Source of the DNA: Bacillota bacterium
GTDB lineage: Bacteria > Bacillota > Clostridia > Eubacteriales > Eubacteriaceae
Length of the DNA: 64,000 nt
Direction of reading: 5' to 3'
NCBI GenBank assembly: GCA_018903255.1
Contig: JAHIQT010000189.1
Location: 1-64,000, forward strand
Below the pieces are notes generated by a model. That model ran no database searches. It was not told where the DNA came from and saw only the letters and a list, made by a program, of their open reading frames with translations. This document shows positions 51,151 to 60,985 of the stretch, piece after piece. A program made the translations under genes and the position numbers. Position 1 is the stretch's first letter; every line of letters begins with the position of its first letter.

Positions 51151-52638
51151 TTAGATTTTTTTTTCGTAGACTTTGACATTCAGTTCGGTTTTTAACTCTT
51201 GCAGATATGCTTGAGCCGGGGTAACGATGTCGTTAATTTTAACTTTGAATTTAGTCATCAGTTTGCTTTTAAGCTTGTCAAATTCTGCGGTGACTTTTTC
51301 GCTTTTTAAAGTTGTTGTAATTTCTTCTTTTTTATCTTCCAAACTTGGTATTTCGCCGTCTTTTTTATCATAAAGATAGATCACATGGTAACCATAATCG
51401 GTTTTAACCGGTTCACTGACGGTATTCACATCCATATCAAAGGCCGCATCTGAAAACTCAGTAACCATGGTTTTCTTGGCGAAGGCACCCAGATCGGCTG
51501 CTTCCGAAATACCCTCAGTGGTCTGGTATTTTGCCATAATTGCATCGAACTCTGCCACTGTTTTGGCATTTTTGGCTTCGGCATAAACTTGATCAGCCAG
51601 GGATTGTTCAGTCGCTAAAATGTGTTTGGCTGAAACGGTACTGGTATCATAAGAGGCCTTGTTTTCATCGTAGTATTTTTTGATTTCGCCATCGGTAACT
51701 TTTACGGTCGTTTCCAGATCAGCTTGAACCGCTTTCGAAATAGCCGATGCGGTCGCATCCTGTTTCATAAACTCTTTAAACTGGGCAATCGTTAAAAACT
51801 TTGTATCCAGGAACTCTTGCAGCCCTTCATCACCCTGTAGCAGATAATTGACAAATGCTTCCTGGGTCGTCACATAGCTGTCGATATTAGTCTGGTCAGC
51901 TGTCAGTTTCTTTTCTTCCGCGTATTGAGCCAGCGCTTTTTGCTCCGCAATGGTATTAAAGATCGTTTCATTAGTAGCTTTCATGCTTTCGTCGTCGCTT
52001 TTTAATGCCTGTTGGGTCTGGTAATAGGTTAATAACTCCTCATTGGCCAGCCGATAATTGTATACATCTTTCTTAACCTCATCCTTACCAACTGTTCCCA
52101 CAACAGTATCTAGTTCTTTGCTGGGATCAGCTTTTAAGGTGTTATTGTAGTTTGTTTCCATGGTATTGGCATAACTGTAATCCAACAGAAATTTATTTAA
52201 AAATGCTTCAAATGATGCGGAGTCGGTATTATTCTTTTCTAAAACCGCTGCATATTTTTCTTCACCCAGGGTTGTTTTTAAGGATTCCAACATGCTGGTG
52301 GCATTGTCTGATATCCCGGTTTCATCAACGGTCACCCCATCTTTTTTTGCTTTAGCAGTAAGGGTTTCGACCCGAACCAGATCATCCAGGATATCTTTTT
52401 TCAGCTCAGTCAGCTCCGTTTCGGTTGGGAAGGTCATCCCGCTGGCATCAAAATACATCTGATAATAGGCCATATAGTTATTAAAACTCTCTTTTAACAA
52501 AGGGGTTCCATCAATTTCTGCGATTTCCACCTTCTTATCCTGTTCAGGATTTACCTTAACCAAACTGCAACCTCCAGCAAAAAGACTGACACAGATAACA
52601 CCTGTCAGCATTAGCGCCATGATCCGAGATTTCTTCAT
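51151..52638 (-). CDS. Peptidylprolyl isomerase lipoprotein (PrsA/SurA-like parvulin)
   Basis: Lipobox SLFAGGC; VSAKHILATEQSLADQVYAEAKN...DLGAFAKKTMVTEFSDAAFDM...TDYGYHVIYL. Confidence 0.9.
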   Translation of the reverse strand: MKKSRIMALMLTGVICVSLFAGGCSLVKVNPEQDKKVEIAEIDGTPLLKESFNNYMAYYQMYFDASGMTFPTETELTELKKDILDDLVRVETLTAKAKKDGVTVDETGISDNATSMLESLKTTLGEEKYAAVLEKNNTDSASFEAFLNKFLLDYSYANTMETNYNNTLKADPSKELDTVVGTVGKDEVKKDVYNYRLANEELLTYYQTQQALKSDDESMKATNETIFNTIAEQKALAQYAEEKKLTADQTNIDSYVTTQEAFVNYLLQGDEGLQEFLDTKFLTIAQFKEFMKQDATASAISKAVQADLETTVKVTDGEIKKYYDENKASYDTSTVSAKHILATEQSLADQVYAEAKNAKTVAEFDAIMAKYQTTEGISEAADLGAFAKKTMVTEFSDAAFDMDVNTVSEPVKTDYGYHVIYLYDKKDGEIPSLEDKKEEITTTLKSEKVTAEFDKLKSKLMTKFKVKINDIVTPAQAYLQELKTELNVKVYEKKI

Positions 52639-52718
52639 TTTTGTCGTTCTCCTCTTCTTAATAAATTATTATATCATTAAACCTTGCCCAGTTTAACATA
52701 CTACAACTGGACTTTACC

Positions 52719-55700
52719 TTAATTCTTTGATGAAACCAGTTGTCCCAGAAATTCACCCAGGGCTTTAAGATAAGCCTGATCCTGTTCATGTTTTAAAACA
52801 ATCCGCCAGCGAATCTGATCGCCTTTTCCGGCATTGAACTTAATATTATAAGTATTATACAGCGCCTGCATCAGTTGTGGATCAGGAATTGGAATTTCCC
52901 TGGTATTGTCAAAGGTCAGTAACACACTGTTGCCCCGTTCCCGAATTTCGATCATCCCCAGCGATCTGCCCAGATGTCTGATCATCGCCAGAGCCATCAG
53001 ATTATAGACCCCATCAGGGATTTCCCCAAAGCGATCCAACAGCTCATCCTCCAGCTCGTCATAATCTATCCGTGACTTCACATAGGACAACTTCTTGTAG
53101 ATATCGTATTTGAGTTCCTCATCGGCAATATAATTTTCGGGAATATAACTGCTGACATTGAGATTGATCATCAGCTCGCTGGTTGGGAAATCGATTTCTT
53201 TACCCAGCCGCTCATGAATGGCCTGATCGAGAATCCGGCAATAGAGTTCATAACCAATAGTGGCCAGATTGCCCGACTGAGCCGCACCCAGAATATTCCC
53301 AGCGCCTCTGATTTCCAGATCCCGAAGGGCAATTTTGAAGCCCGAACCAAAGGCAGTAAAGTCTTTGATGGCCTTTAAGCGCTTCTGGGAAATTTCCGAG
53401 AGCACCTTGGGCCGATGGGTCACATAGGTGTAGCCTTGAACATCAGACCGCCCCACCCGTCCGCGGAGCTGATACAATTGCGACAGACCCATATAATCAC
53501 CGTTATCGATGATCAGGGTATTGGCATTTTTAATATCCAGTCCCGATTCAATGATGGTGGTGGTGATCAGGACATCATACTCCCGCTCTAAAAAATCGAT
53601 CATGATGTCTTCCAGCTCCTGACCGGTCATCCGGCCATGGGCGACCACAATCCGGGCTTCAGGAACCAGCTTCTGAATTTTTCGCGACACTTCAAAGATA
53701 TCGTGGATTCGGTTGTGGACAAAATAGACCTGGCCCTGTCGGGCCAGTTCCCGCTCGATCGCATCTTTGACGATGGCTTCATTATATTCCATGACGTAGG
53801 TCAGTACCGGCCGACGACCGGCCGGCGGCTCATCGATGACACTCATATCGCGGACCCCGATCATCGACATGTGCAAGGTTCTGGGAATCGGGGTGGCACT
53901 GAGGGTTAAAACATCGACATTTTCTTTGAGTTGTTTGATCCGTTCCTTATGTCCGACGCCAAACCGTTGTTCCTCATCTACCACCAACAGCCCCAGATCT
54001 TTAAAAATGACGTCTTTTGATAATAACCGATGGGTGCCGATGATCAGATCCACCTGGCCGGCGGCCAGTTCCTTTAAAGTCTTGTCCTGGTCGGATTTAG
54101 ACCGAAAGCGGCTGAGCAGACCAATGCTGACCGGATATTTTTTAAACCGGTCTAAGGCGGTCTGATAATGTTGCTGGGCTAATATCGTGGTCGGCACCAG
54201 CAAGGCTACCTGTTTTCCCTCCATCACCGCTTTAAAGACGGCTCGCAGGGCAACCTCGGTTTTACCATAGCCGACATCGCCACAGAGCAGCCGATCCATC
54301 GGTCGGGTCGATTCCATATCCTCCTTGATCTCGTCGACGGCCTGGAGCTGATCGTTGGTTTCCTCATGGGGAAAAGAATCCTCAAATTCCTGCTGCCAGC
54401 TGGAATCCGGACTAAAAGCATAGCCCTTTAAATTTTGCCGTTTGGCATAAAGGGCAATCAGTTCATCGGCCATTTCTTCAACGGCGACTTTGACCCGGGA
54501 CTTGGATTTATTCCAGTCGTTGGTGCCCAACTGGTTAATTTTTGGTTTTTTCTCGCCGGTTCCGACATAAACCTGGATCGCATCCATCTGATCCACCGGA
54601 CAATAGAACCTTGCCTCGTTGGCGTATTCGATAACCAGTAAATCTTTAATCGTCTCATCGATTTTTAGTTGTTCAATGCCCCGGTAGACCCCGATGCCAT
54701 GGGTATCATGGACGACAAAGTCACCCTGATTCAATTGCGTGAAGGAATCGATCTTGCGTCCCTTTTGGCGGCGACGTTTTTTTTCGCGGGGTGCTTCTTT
54801 GATGATCTCACTTTGATTCATACAGATGAGCTTTTCTGCAGTCATTTCAAAGCCGCCGCTGATTTCGCCGGTGACCAGCTGAACCCCTGGTGACGCCTCA
54901 TTGCTAAAGCGGTGAATATCGGCATCGGTTAAAATGCTTTTGAGCTTTTCGCGCCCCGCTTCATCACGAGCCCGCAGATGGATAATGGCATCTTTTTCGA
55001 GCTGCTTTTGGACAAATTCGATAAAGCGGGGAACCTGACCTAAGAAGGAATCGTTTTCCTTGACCCCTAAATCGAGGGCCATCCCTTTTTTGCCCCTGGC
55101 GGTGAAAAGGTGGAGCCTTAACTGGGCCTGGTGCTCGAGAGCTTTCTCAATTTTTGAAAATGAGTAGAATTTATTTTTTTCTTCAGGAAACATCAGCTGT
55201 TCATCCGTCAGGGTCAAAAAATCACGGTGCAGTTTATTGACAAAAACGGTCTGTGCTTCTTTGATCCGGGGCGGTTCATCCCAAATAACCAAAACATCTC
55301 CCAGATAATCCAACAGCATCCCCTCGGACTTGATAAAGGAAAACAGGGTCTCATCATGACTCCCCGGATCTTCGCTGATCCGTTCGATCAGCGCTTGATA
55401 ACCGGGGTTATCGCGATAACTTTTGATTATTTTTTTTAGCGCATTAGCCCGTTCATCTTCATTTAAAATTATTTCCCGACCAGGTAAAATCGACACCTGC
55501 TCAACCGAACCGGTTGACAGCTGGGTTTGGGGGTCAAAGGTTCGCAGCGATTCAATGGTATCACCGAAAAATTCAATCCGGTAGGCTTCTCCACCAGTAG
55601 TCGAAAAAACATCGATGATCCCACCCCGGTGAGCAAATTGGCCTCTGGCCTCGACCTGAGAAACGGCTTCATACCCCAGTTCAAAAAGACCTTTATTCAG

Positions 55701-56165
55701 AATCATCGGATCCCAGCTATCCTCGACTGCCAGCGAAAAACCCAGTCCCTGAAATTTTTCTTTGGGCAATTGTTTCTTTAACAGGGTTTCTGCTCCCATC
55801 ACCACCACAAAGCGCTGCGTTGACAATAGTTTTTCAAACACCAGCAAGCGCTGATGATTGATTTCCTGGCTATGAACATCGGCAAAATAGTCATGAATCG
55901 GCTCTGCCGGCAAGTAAAGCACCTGATCTCCCAGAATTTTCACCAGATTTTCAGCCGTTTTCTGAGCCTGATAATCGCTTGCTGTAACATATAGAATCCG
56001 ATTTTGCTGCTGTCTGATGATCAGTCCGGTAAGCACTTCTTTAAAGCTGTTGTTGACATTGGAGAGATTGATGATTTCTCCTGGCGATAAACTGTTCAAT
56101 ATCGTTTGGATCGATTCGGCCTTCAAGAGGTTTTGATAAAGTAATTCCATGAGCTCTTCTTTCAT
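52719..56165 (-). CDS. mfd: Transcription-repair coupling factor
   Basis: DRLLCGDVGYGKTEVALRAVFKAVMEGKQVALLVPTTILAQQHY; DEEQRFGVGHKERIK. Confidence 0.97.
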   Translation of the reverse strand: MKEELMELLYQNLLKAESIQTILNSLSPGEIINLSNVNNSFKEVLTGLIIRQQQNRILYVTASDYQAQKTAENLVKILGDQVLYLPAEPIHDYFADVHSQEINHQRLLVFEKLLSTQRFVVVMGAETLLKKQLPKEKFQGLGFSLAVEDSWDPMILNKGLFELGYEAVSQVEARGQFAHRGGIIDVFSTTGGEAYRIEFFGDTIESLRTFDPQTQLSTGSVEQVSILPGREIILNEDERANALKKIIKSYRDNPGYQALIERISEDPGSHDETLFSFIKSEGMLLDYLGDVLVIWDEPPRIKEAQTVFVNKLHRDFLTLTDEQLMFPEEKNKFYSFSKIEKALEHQAQLRLHLFTARGKKGMALDLGVKENDSFLGQVPRFIEFVQKQLEKDAIIHLRARDEAGREKLKSILTDADIHRFSNEASPGVQLVTGEISGGFEMTAEKLICMNQSEIIKEAPREKKRRRQKGRKIDSFTQLNQGDFVVHDTHGIGVYRGIEQLKIDETIKDLLVIEYANEARFYCPVDQMDAIQVYVGTGEKKPKINQLGTNDWNKSKSRVKVAVEEMADELIALYAKRQNLKGYAFSPDSSWQQEFEDSFPHEETNDQLQAVDEIKEDMESTRPMDRLLCGDVGYGKTEVALRAVFKAVMEGKQVALLVPTTILAQQHYQTALDRFKKYPVSIGLLSRFRSKSDQDKTLKELAAGQVDLIIGTHRLLSKDVIFKDLGLLVVDEEQRFGVGHKERIKQLKENVDVLTLSATPIPRTLHMSMIGVRDMSVIDEPPAGRRPVLTYVMEYNEAIVKDAIERELARQGQVYFVHNRIHDIFEVSRKIQKLVPEARIVVAHGRMTGQELEDIMIDFLEREYDVLITTTIIESGLDIKNANTLIIDNGDYMGLSQLYQLRGRVGRSDVQGYTYVTHRPKVLSEISQKRLKAIKDFTAFGSGFKIALRDLEIRGAGNILGAAQSGNLATIGYELYCRILDQAIHERLGKEIDFPTSELMINLNVSSYIPENYIADEELKYDIYKKLSYVKSRIDYDELEDELLDRFGEIPDGVYNLMALAMIRHLGRSLGMIEIRERGNSVLLTFDNTREIPIPDPQLMQALYNTYNIKFNAGKGDQIRWRIVLKHEQDQAYLKALGEFLGQLVSSKN

Positions 56166-56268
56166 TTTAAAACACGGATAGCCCGGGTTTTAAACCCAGG
56201 CACCTGTTTGTATTCTTTTCACACGTCTTAATCTTTGTCTTCTGTTTTGATTTTTCGCGTCTTTTATG

Positions 56269-56916
56269 CTAGTTTAATTCTTCTTGCACTGCTCTTGCTT
56301 CAGACTTTTGGTCTGCCAGTTTTTTTTCTGGCGGTTTCTTTTCTGCCGTTTTTTTTCTGACATTAATGCGGTTCATCGCCAGATCAACGCCATCTTTGAC
56401 AAAAATGTCAATTCCCTTGGCGGCTTCGATCACAGCATTTTCGATCGCCGGAAATTCGCTTTTAGGAAAACGACCCAAAACATAATGAACCAATTCTGAA
56501 CCGATCCGGGGTCGGCCGATGCCGATCCGAATGCGCGAAAATTCCGGATTTCCCAGATGCGAAATAATCGAGCGCATGCCATTATGGGTACCGGCACTAC
56601 CGCGCTGCCTGATCCGCACATCGCCGGTGGCCAGATCAATATCGTCATAGATCACCAGCAGGTTCTCTATCGGGATATTATAGAAATTCATTAGCCCAGC
56701 CACACAAAGTCCACTATTATTCATATAGGTGGTCGGCTTGGCTAGCATAATTTTTCGTCCATCTTCACGATAGACGCCGGTTACTCCGTGTTGTTCTTTT
56801 TTAGTGATCGTGATTCCTTTTTTATCACTGAGATAATCCAGGGTTTCAAAACCGATATTATGACGGGTTCCATGGTATTCTTTACCGATGTTCCCTAATC
56901 CGACAATCAGATGCAT
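56269..56916 (-). CDS. pth: Peptidyl-tRNA hydrolase
   Basis: MHLIVGLGNIGKEYHGTRHNIGFETLDYL; KPTTYMNNSG. Confidence 0.96.
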   Translation of the reverse strand: MHLIVGLGNIGKEYHGTRHNIGFETLDYLSDKKGITITKKEQHGVTGVYREDGRKIMLAKPTTYMNNSGLCVAGLMNFYNIPIENLLVIYDDIDLATGDVRIRQRGSAGTHNGMRSIISHLGNPEFSRIRIGIGRPRIGSELVHYVLGRFPKSEFPAIENAVIEAAKGIDIFVKDGVDLAMNRINVRKKTAEKKPPEKKLADQKSEARAVQEELN

Positions 56917-56924
56917 CGGCTTTC

Positions 56925-57884
56925 CTATACGTATCTTCCCACAAAAAGCTTGCTCAGTGACCGGCCAAAGTGAACATAGTCAATAGCCCGGCCGAAAAGG
57001 GTTCCGGTGGAAAGAATTTTTATTTTTTCGATGCGTTTTTCTTTGGGAATACACAAAGTGTTGAGCGTGACCAGTTCCTCAATCGCGGAATCCTGAATCC
57101 GCTGGATTGCCGGACCGGAAAATACCCCATGACTACAAGCCGCAAATACAGAACTGGCACCAAGATCAAGGAGGGCATTGGCTCCAGAGGTAATGGTTCC
57201 GGCGGTATCAATCATATCATCGATCATGATGCAGTTTTTCCCTTTAACATCGCCAATAACATTCATCACCGCGGTTTCATTCGGGCGGGGACGTTCCTTG
57301 TCAACGATCGCAAAGGGACAGTTTAAGTTTCTGGCCAGCGTTCTTGATCGCTTAACACTACCCACATCAGGAGAAACTACCACCATATTTTCCAATTTTT
57401 TCTCTTTATAATATTCCGTGATCAAGGCACTGCCTGACAGGTGATCGAGGGGAATATCGAAGAAACCCTGAATCTGGTTCGAGTGCAGATCCATCGTGAT
57501 AACCCGGTCAGCACCAGCGGTGGTTAGCAAGTTTGCCACCAGTTTAGCGGTGATCGGATCCCGGGATTTCGCCTTGCGATCTTGTCTGGCATAGCCATAA
57601 TAAGGGATCACGGCATTAATTCGTCCTGCCGAAGCACGTTTCATGGAATCGATCAGAATTAGCAATTCCATCAAATTTTCATTTACCGGGGTGCCGGTCG
57701 ACTGGATCACAAAAACATCTGCCCCCCGAACTGATTCAAAAACGTTGACGCCAAGTTCTCCGTCACTAAAGGAAACCACCTCAGCGTTACAGAGCTGGAC
57801 TTCTAAATATTCGGCAATTTCCTGTGCCAATGGCATATTTGAGTTCCCAGCAATAATCTTAATTCCACTATACTTTCCATCCAT
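56925..57884 (-). CDS. prs: Ribose-phosphate pyrophosphokinase
   Basis: IPYYGYARQDRKAKSRDPITAKLVANLLTTAGADRVITMDLHSNQIQGFF. Confidence 0.97.
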   Translation of the reverse strand: MDGKYSGIKIIAGNSNMPLAQEIAEYLEVQLCNAEVVSFSDGELGVNVFESVRGADVFVIQSTGTPVNENLMELLILIDSMKRASAGRINAVIPYYGYARQDRKAKSRDPITAKLVANLLTTAGADRVITMDLHSNQIQGFFDIPLDHLSGSALITEYYKEKKLENMVVVSPDVGSVKRSRTLARNLNCPFAIVDKERPRPNETAVMNVIGDVKGKNCIMIDDMIDTAGTITSGANALLDLGASSVFAACSHGVFSGPAIQRIQDSAIEELVTLNTLCIPKEKRIEKIKILSTGTLFGRAIDYVHFGRSLSKLFVGRYV

Positions 57885-57945
57885 GCGTTTTTTACCTCTT
57901 CTTAATCTTCTCTATTTTCTATTTTTTTGTTAATCATCTGGTGTG

Positions 57946-59343
57946 TTACTTTTTTAAATAATTGACCTTATTAACCTGTCTGGCTCTGGCAATTGCCAGA
58001 CTGTCTTCCGGGACATCGTCCGTGATGGTCGAGCCGGCCGCGATATAGGCACCTTCTTTAACCGTTACCGGGGCAATCAGATTGGTATTGCAACCAACAA
58101 AGGCATTCTTTTCGACGATCGTCCGGTGTTTATTTTTGCCATCGTAATTCACAAAAACGGTGCCGCAACCCAGGTTGACATTTTCACCGACGTCGCCATC
58201 GCCAATGTAGGTCAGGTGTGAAGCTTTTGCGCCATCAGCCATGGTGGAATTTTTAATCTCGACAAAATCGCCAACCTTACAATGCTTGCCAATCTGGCTG
58301 CCTGGACGAATATAAGCGTAAGGTCCAACGTTGGTGTAATCATCGATGCTGCTCTCTAAAATTGTCGAGCTCTGGATAGTAACATTATTCCCAATTTTGG
58401 TGTCCACTAACCGACTATTTGCGCCAATGACACAATCTTTCCCAATCTCGGTCGCACCGTCCAGGATAACCCCGGGATAGAGGATCGTATCCTGGCCAAC
58501 CTGTACTCTGGATCCTACATAGGTGGCTGCCGGATCAATGATGGTCACCCCAGCCTCCATCAGCCTTCGATTAATCCGTTTTCGCATCACTGCTTCAGCT
58601 TCAGCCAGCTGCACCCGGGAATTGACGGCCTGGATATCTTCGGGGTCGATTGTTACATAGGTACCGGCAGTTTTCCCCATTTTCCGCAGGATCTCGATGA
58701 CGTCGGTGAGATAATACTCGCCCTGGACATTATCTGTTTTTAATTCCTTAAGCGCCAGAATCAGCGCCTGGGCGTCAAAGCAATACATCCCCGAATTGAT
58801 TTCTTTGACCTCTTTTTCAGCCGGGTCAGCATCCTTCTCTTCAACAATTTTAAGTAACTCCCCACTTCTGTTTTTGATCATCCGGCCATAGCCGCGCGGC
58901 TGATCAAATTCTGCCGTTAAAACCGTTGCGGCATAGCCGCCGGTTTCGTGCGCCGCAATCAGACCGGTCAGGGTTTCTGCCCTGATCAGCGGGGCATCGC
59001 CAACTAACACGATCAGGTTTCCTTCAAGCGCCTCAAAAAAGGGCAGTGCCTGCAAAACGGCATGTCCGGTACCCAGCTGTTCTTGCTGGAGATAGGTAGA
59101 GATCTGTGGTGGCAGGCTTTCTTTGACCAGTTCGGCCTGAAACCCGACAATCACGCCAATCTCTGAAATTCCTGATGCCTGACTGACGGCAATCACATAA
59201 TCCAGAATATTCTCGCCGCAGACCTGATGGAGCACCTTGGGTTTGTGAGACCGCATCCGGGTTCCTTCCCCGGCTGCCAATATGATGGTTTTAGAATGGT
59301 TCATTTTCATCTCCACTATTGTAATAATTATTAACAACAACAA
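57946..59343 (-). CDS. glmU: Bifunctional UDP-GlcNAc pyrophosphorylase / GlcN-1-P acetyltransferase
   Basis: IILAAGEGTRMRSHKPKVLHQVCGENIL; hexapeptide repeats; likely start at MNHSKTII. Confidence 0.96.
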   Translation of the reverse strand: MLLLIIITIVEMKMNHSKTIILAAGEGTRMRSHKPKVLHQVCGENILDYVIAVSQASGISEIGVIVGFQAELVKESLPPQISTYLQQEQLGTGHAVLQALPFFEALEGNLIVLVGDAPLIRAETLTGLIAAHETGGYAATVLTAEFDQPRGYGRMIKNRSGELLKIVEEKDADPAEKEVKEINSGMYCFDAQALILALKELKTDNVQGEYYLTDVIEILRKMGKTAGTYVTIDPEDIQAVNSRVQLAEAEAVMRKRINRRLMEAGVTIIDPAATYVGSRVQVGQDTILYPGVILDGATEIGKDCVIGANSRLVDTKIGNNVTIQSSTILESSIDDYTNVGPYAYIRPGSQIGKHCKVGDFVEIKNSTMADGAKASHLTYIGDGDVGENVNLGCGTVFVNYDGKNKHRTIVEKNAFVGCNTNLIAPVTVKEGAYIAAGSTITDDVPEDSLAIARARQVNKVNYLKK

Positions 59344-59368
59344 AAAAAGGGAAGTACTTCCCCTTTTT
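59342..59368 (-). terminator. spoVG terminator
   Basis: AAAAAGGGGAAGTACTTCCCTTTTTTT. Confidence 0.75.
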
Positions 59369-59387
59369 CTTTTAAATTTTTAATTTT

Positions 59388-59711
59388 TTATTCTTCTTCG
59401 TAATCTACTTCTAGTTCAACTGCTGCTTCTTCTTCATTGGTTACTTGATTATCCTCTTCTATGGCCTTTTCGTAAGCTCGCAGGACACTCTCCTGCATCT
59501 CGCGACGGGTACCCATGTTAATGGGATGTGCAATATCCTTGAATTCACCATCCGGCGTTTTTCGACTGGGCATCGCAATAAAAAATCCGCTTTGACCCTC
59601 AATTACCTTAATATCATGAACAACAAATTGATCATCGAAAGTAACTGAGACAATTGCTCTCATTTTTCCCTCTGGATACGTTTTCCGTACTCTTACGTCC
59701 GTTATTTCCAT
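59388..59711 (-). CDS. spoVG: Septation regulator SpoVG
   Basis: [51 protein letters not shown]. Confidence 0.97.
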   Translation of the reverse strand: MEITDVRVRKTYPEGKMRAIVSVTFDDQFVVHDIKVIEGQSGFFIAMPSRKTPDGEFKDIAHPINMGTRREMQESVLRAYEKAIEEDNQVTNEEEAAVELEVDYEEE

Positions 59712-59920
59712 CTCGTAAGCCTCCCCTTTGAAATAAAGTCACATGTCTAATTCTAGGTATATACTAACACAAATTCAACTATATTAAAACAAAAACCTTA
59801 AATTTTTTCGATTCTTATTATTTTCAAAAAGGGTTTAAAAAAAACAAAAAATTTCTTTTATTTAAGCGTCTCTTTAATGTTCAAATGTGCGTTTTGATGA
59901 GCGATGCTTCTTTCAATTTT

Positions 59921-60724
59921 TCAGCTTTCAGAATGCAGAAAAACCTGCAATCCAGCTTCCAGATTTTCGTCATCCATCCAGATCAGCGGAGTAAACTGTT
60001 CAACCAGCTTTTCAGCCGGCGACCGGGTCACAAAGATAACGCATATTCCCATTACTTCAGCGCCCACCTCTTCCATCAGGTTGGTCATTCCTTTGGCGGT
60101 TCCGCCGCCCTTCATAAAATCATCAATCACCAGCACTTTTTTGTTCTTGAGGTCAATGCGCCGGCTCAGATACATGGTATTAATTTTGTTGGATGACCCG
60201 GAAATATAATTTACACTGGTCGTTGCCCCCTCAGTTACCCGGTTGGAACGCCGAATCAAACCCATTGGCACATTTAAGTAGTGGGCTGTTTCCATCGCCG
60301 CAGGGATTCCCTTGGTTTCGGTGGTGATGACATATTCAATCCCCATTTGTCCATATTTTGAAGCAATTATCCGACCAATATTTTTAGAATAGCGCGGATT
60401 CGAGAGGATATCACTATAATAAACAAAACCGCCCTGAATTTTTCGGGTCGGAGACTGGAGCTGATCAGCAATATCTTTGAGGATCAGCAGCTCCTCATCG
60501 CTGGTAACCTGGGGATGATAGACAACCCCCCCCGATGCCCCGGAAAAAGTTTCGATATAACCGCTACCGGTTAGTTCGATAGCATTCTTGACGATCGCCA
60601 CATCTTCACAGACACTTGATTTTCCTGCTTCTAGTAAATCGGTAAAATAATTGAAGCTAAAAACCTGGTTGGGATGGTCTGACAAAATTTTTGTGATAAC
60701 ACTGATTCTTTCATTCTTTTTCAT
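59921..60724 (-). CDS. purR: pur operon repressor
   Basis: wHTH N-terminus plus PRT domain KVLVIDDFMKGGGTAKGMTNLMEEVGAEV. Confidence 0.94.
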   Translation of the reverse strand: MKKNERISVITKILSDHPNQVFSFNYFTDLLEAGKSSVCEDVAIVKNAIELTGSGYIETFSGASGGVVYHPQVTSDEELLILKDIADQLQSPTRKIQGGFVYYSDILSNPRYSKNIGRIIASKYGQMGIEYVITTETKGIPAAMETAHYLNVPMGLIRRSNRVTEGATTSVNYISGSSNKINTMYLSRRIDLKNKKVLVIDDFMKGGGTAKGMTNLMEEVGAEVMGICVIFVTRSPAEKLVEQFTPLIWMDDENLEAGLQVFLHSES

Positions 60725-60856
60725 TTTTCACCTATGATCGATTTTTTAAAATCCGAACATTATTCTCATTCTCTATAATATTATTCATATTTTAATGAAA
60801 GTGCAAGTTTTTTTTAATCTTTACTCGGTGGAAAGACCTGTGTTATAATTCGGTTC

Positions 60857-60929
60857 AAAGTGTTTTTCCCAATTATGATTGGTATTCTGATTGTTTCATG
60901 ACTATGCCTGACCAGGCAATCAACACTTT
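60857..60929 (+). ncRNA. Candidate structured 5' leader of murC
   Basis: AAAGTGTT/AACACTTT closing stem, with TGATTG/CAATCA and TGCCT-gacc-AGGCA inside, just downstream of TATAAT at 60843. Confidence 0.35.
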
Positions 60930-60985
60930 TAGCTAAATCGTTAAGAAATAATTAAGATTTTATTACCGACAAAGGAGCTAATTAT

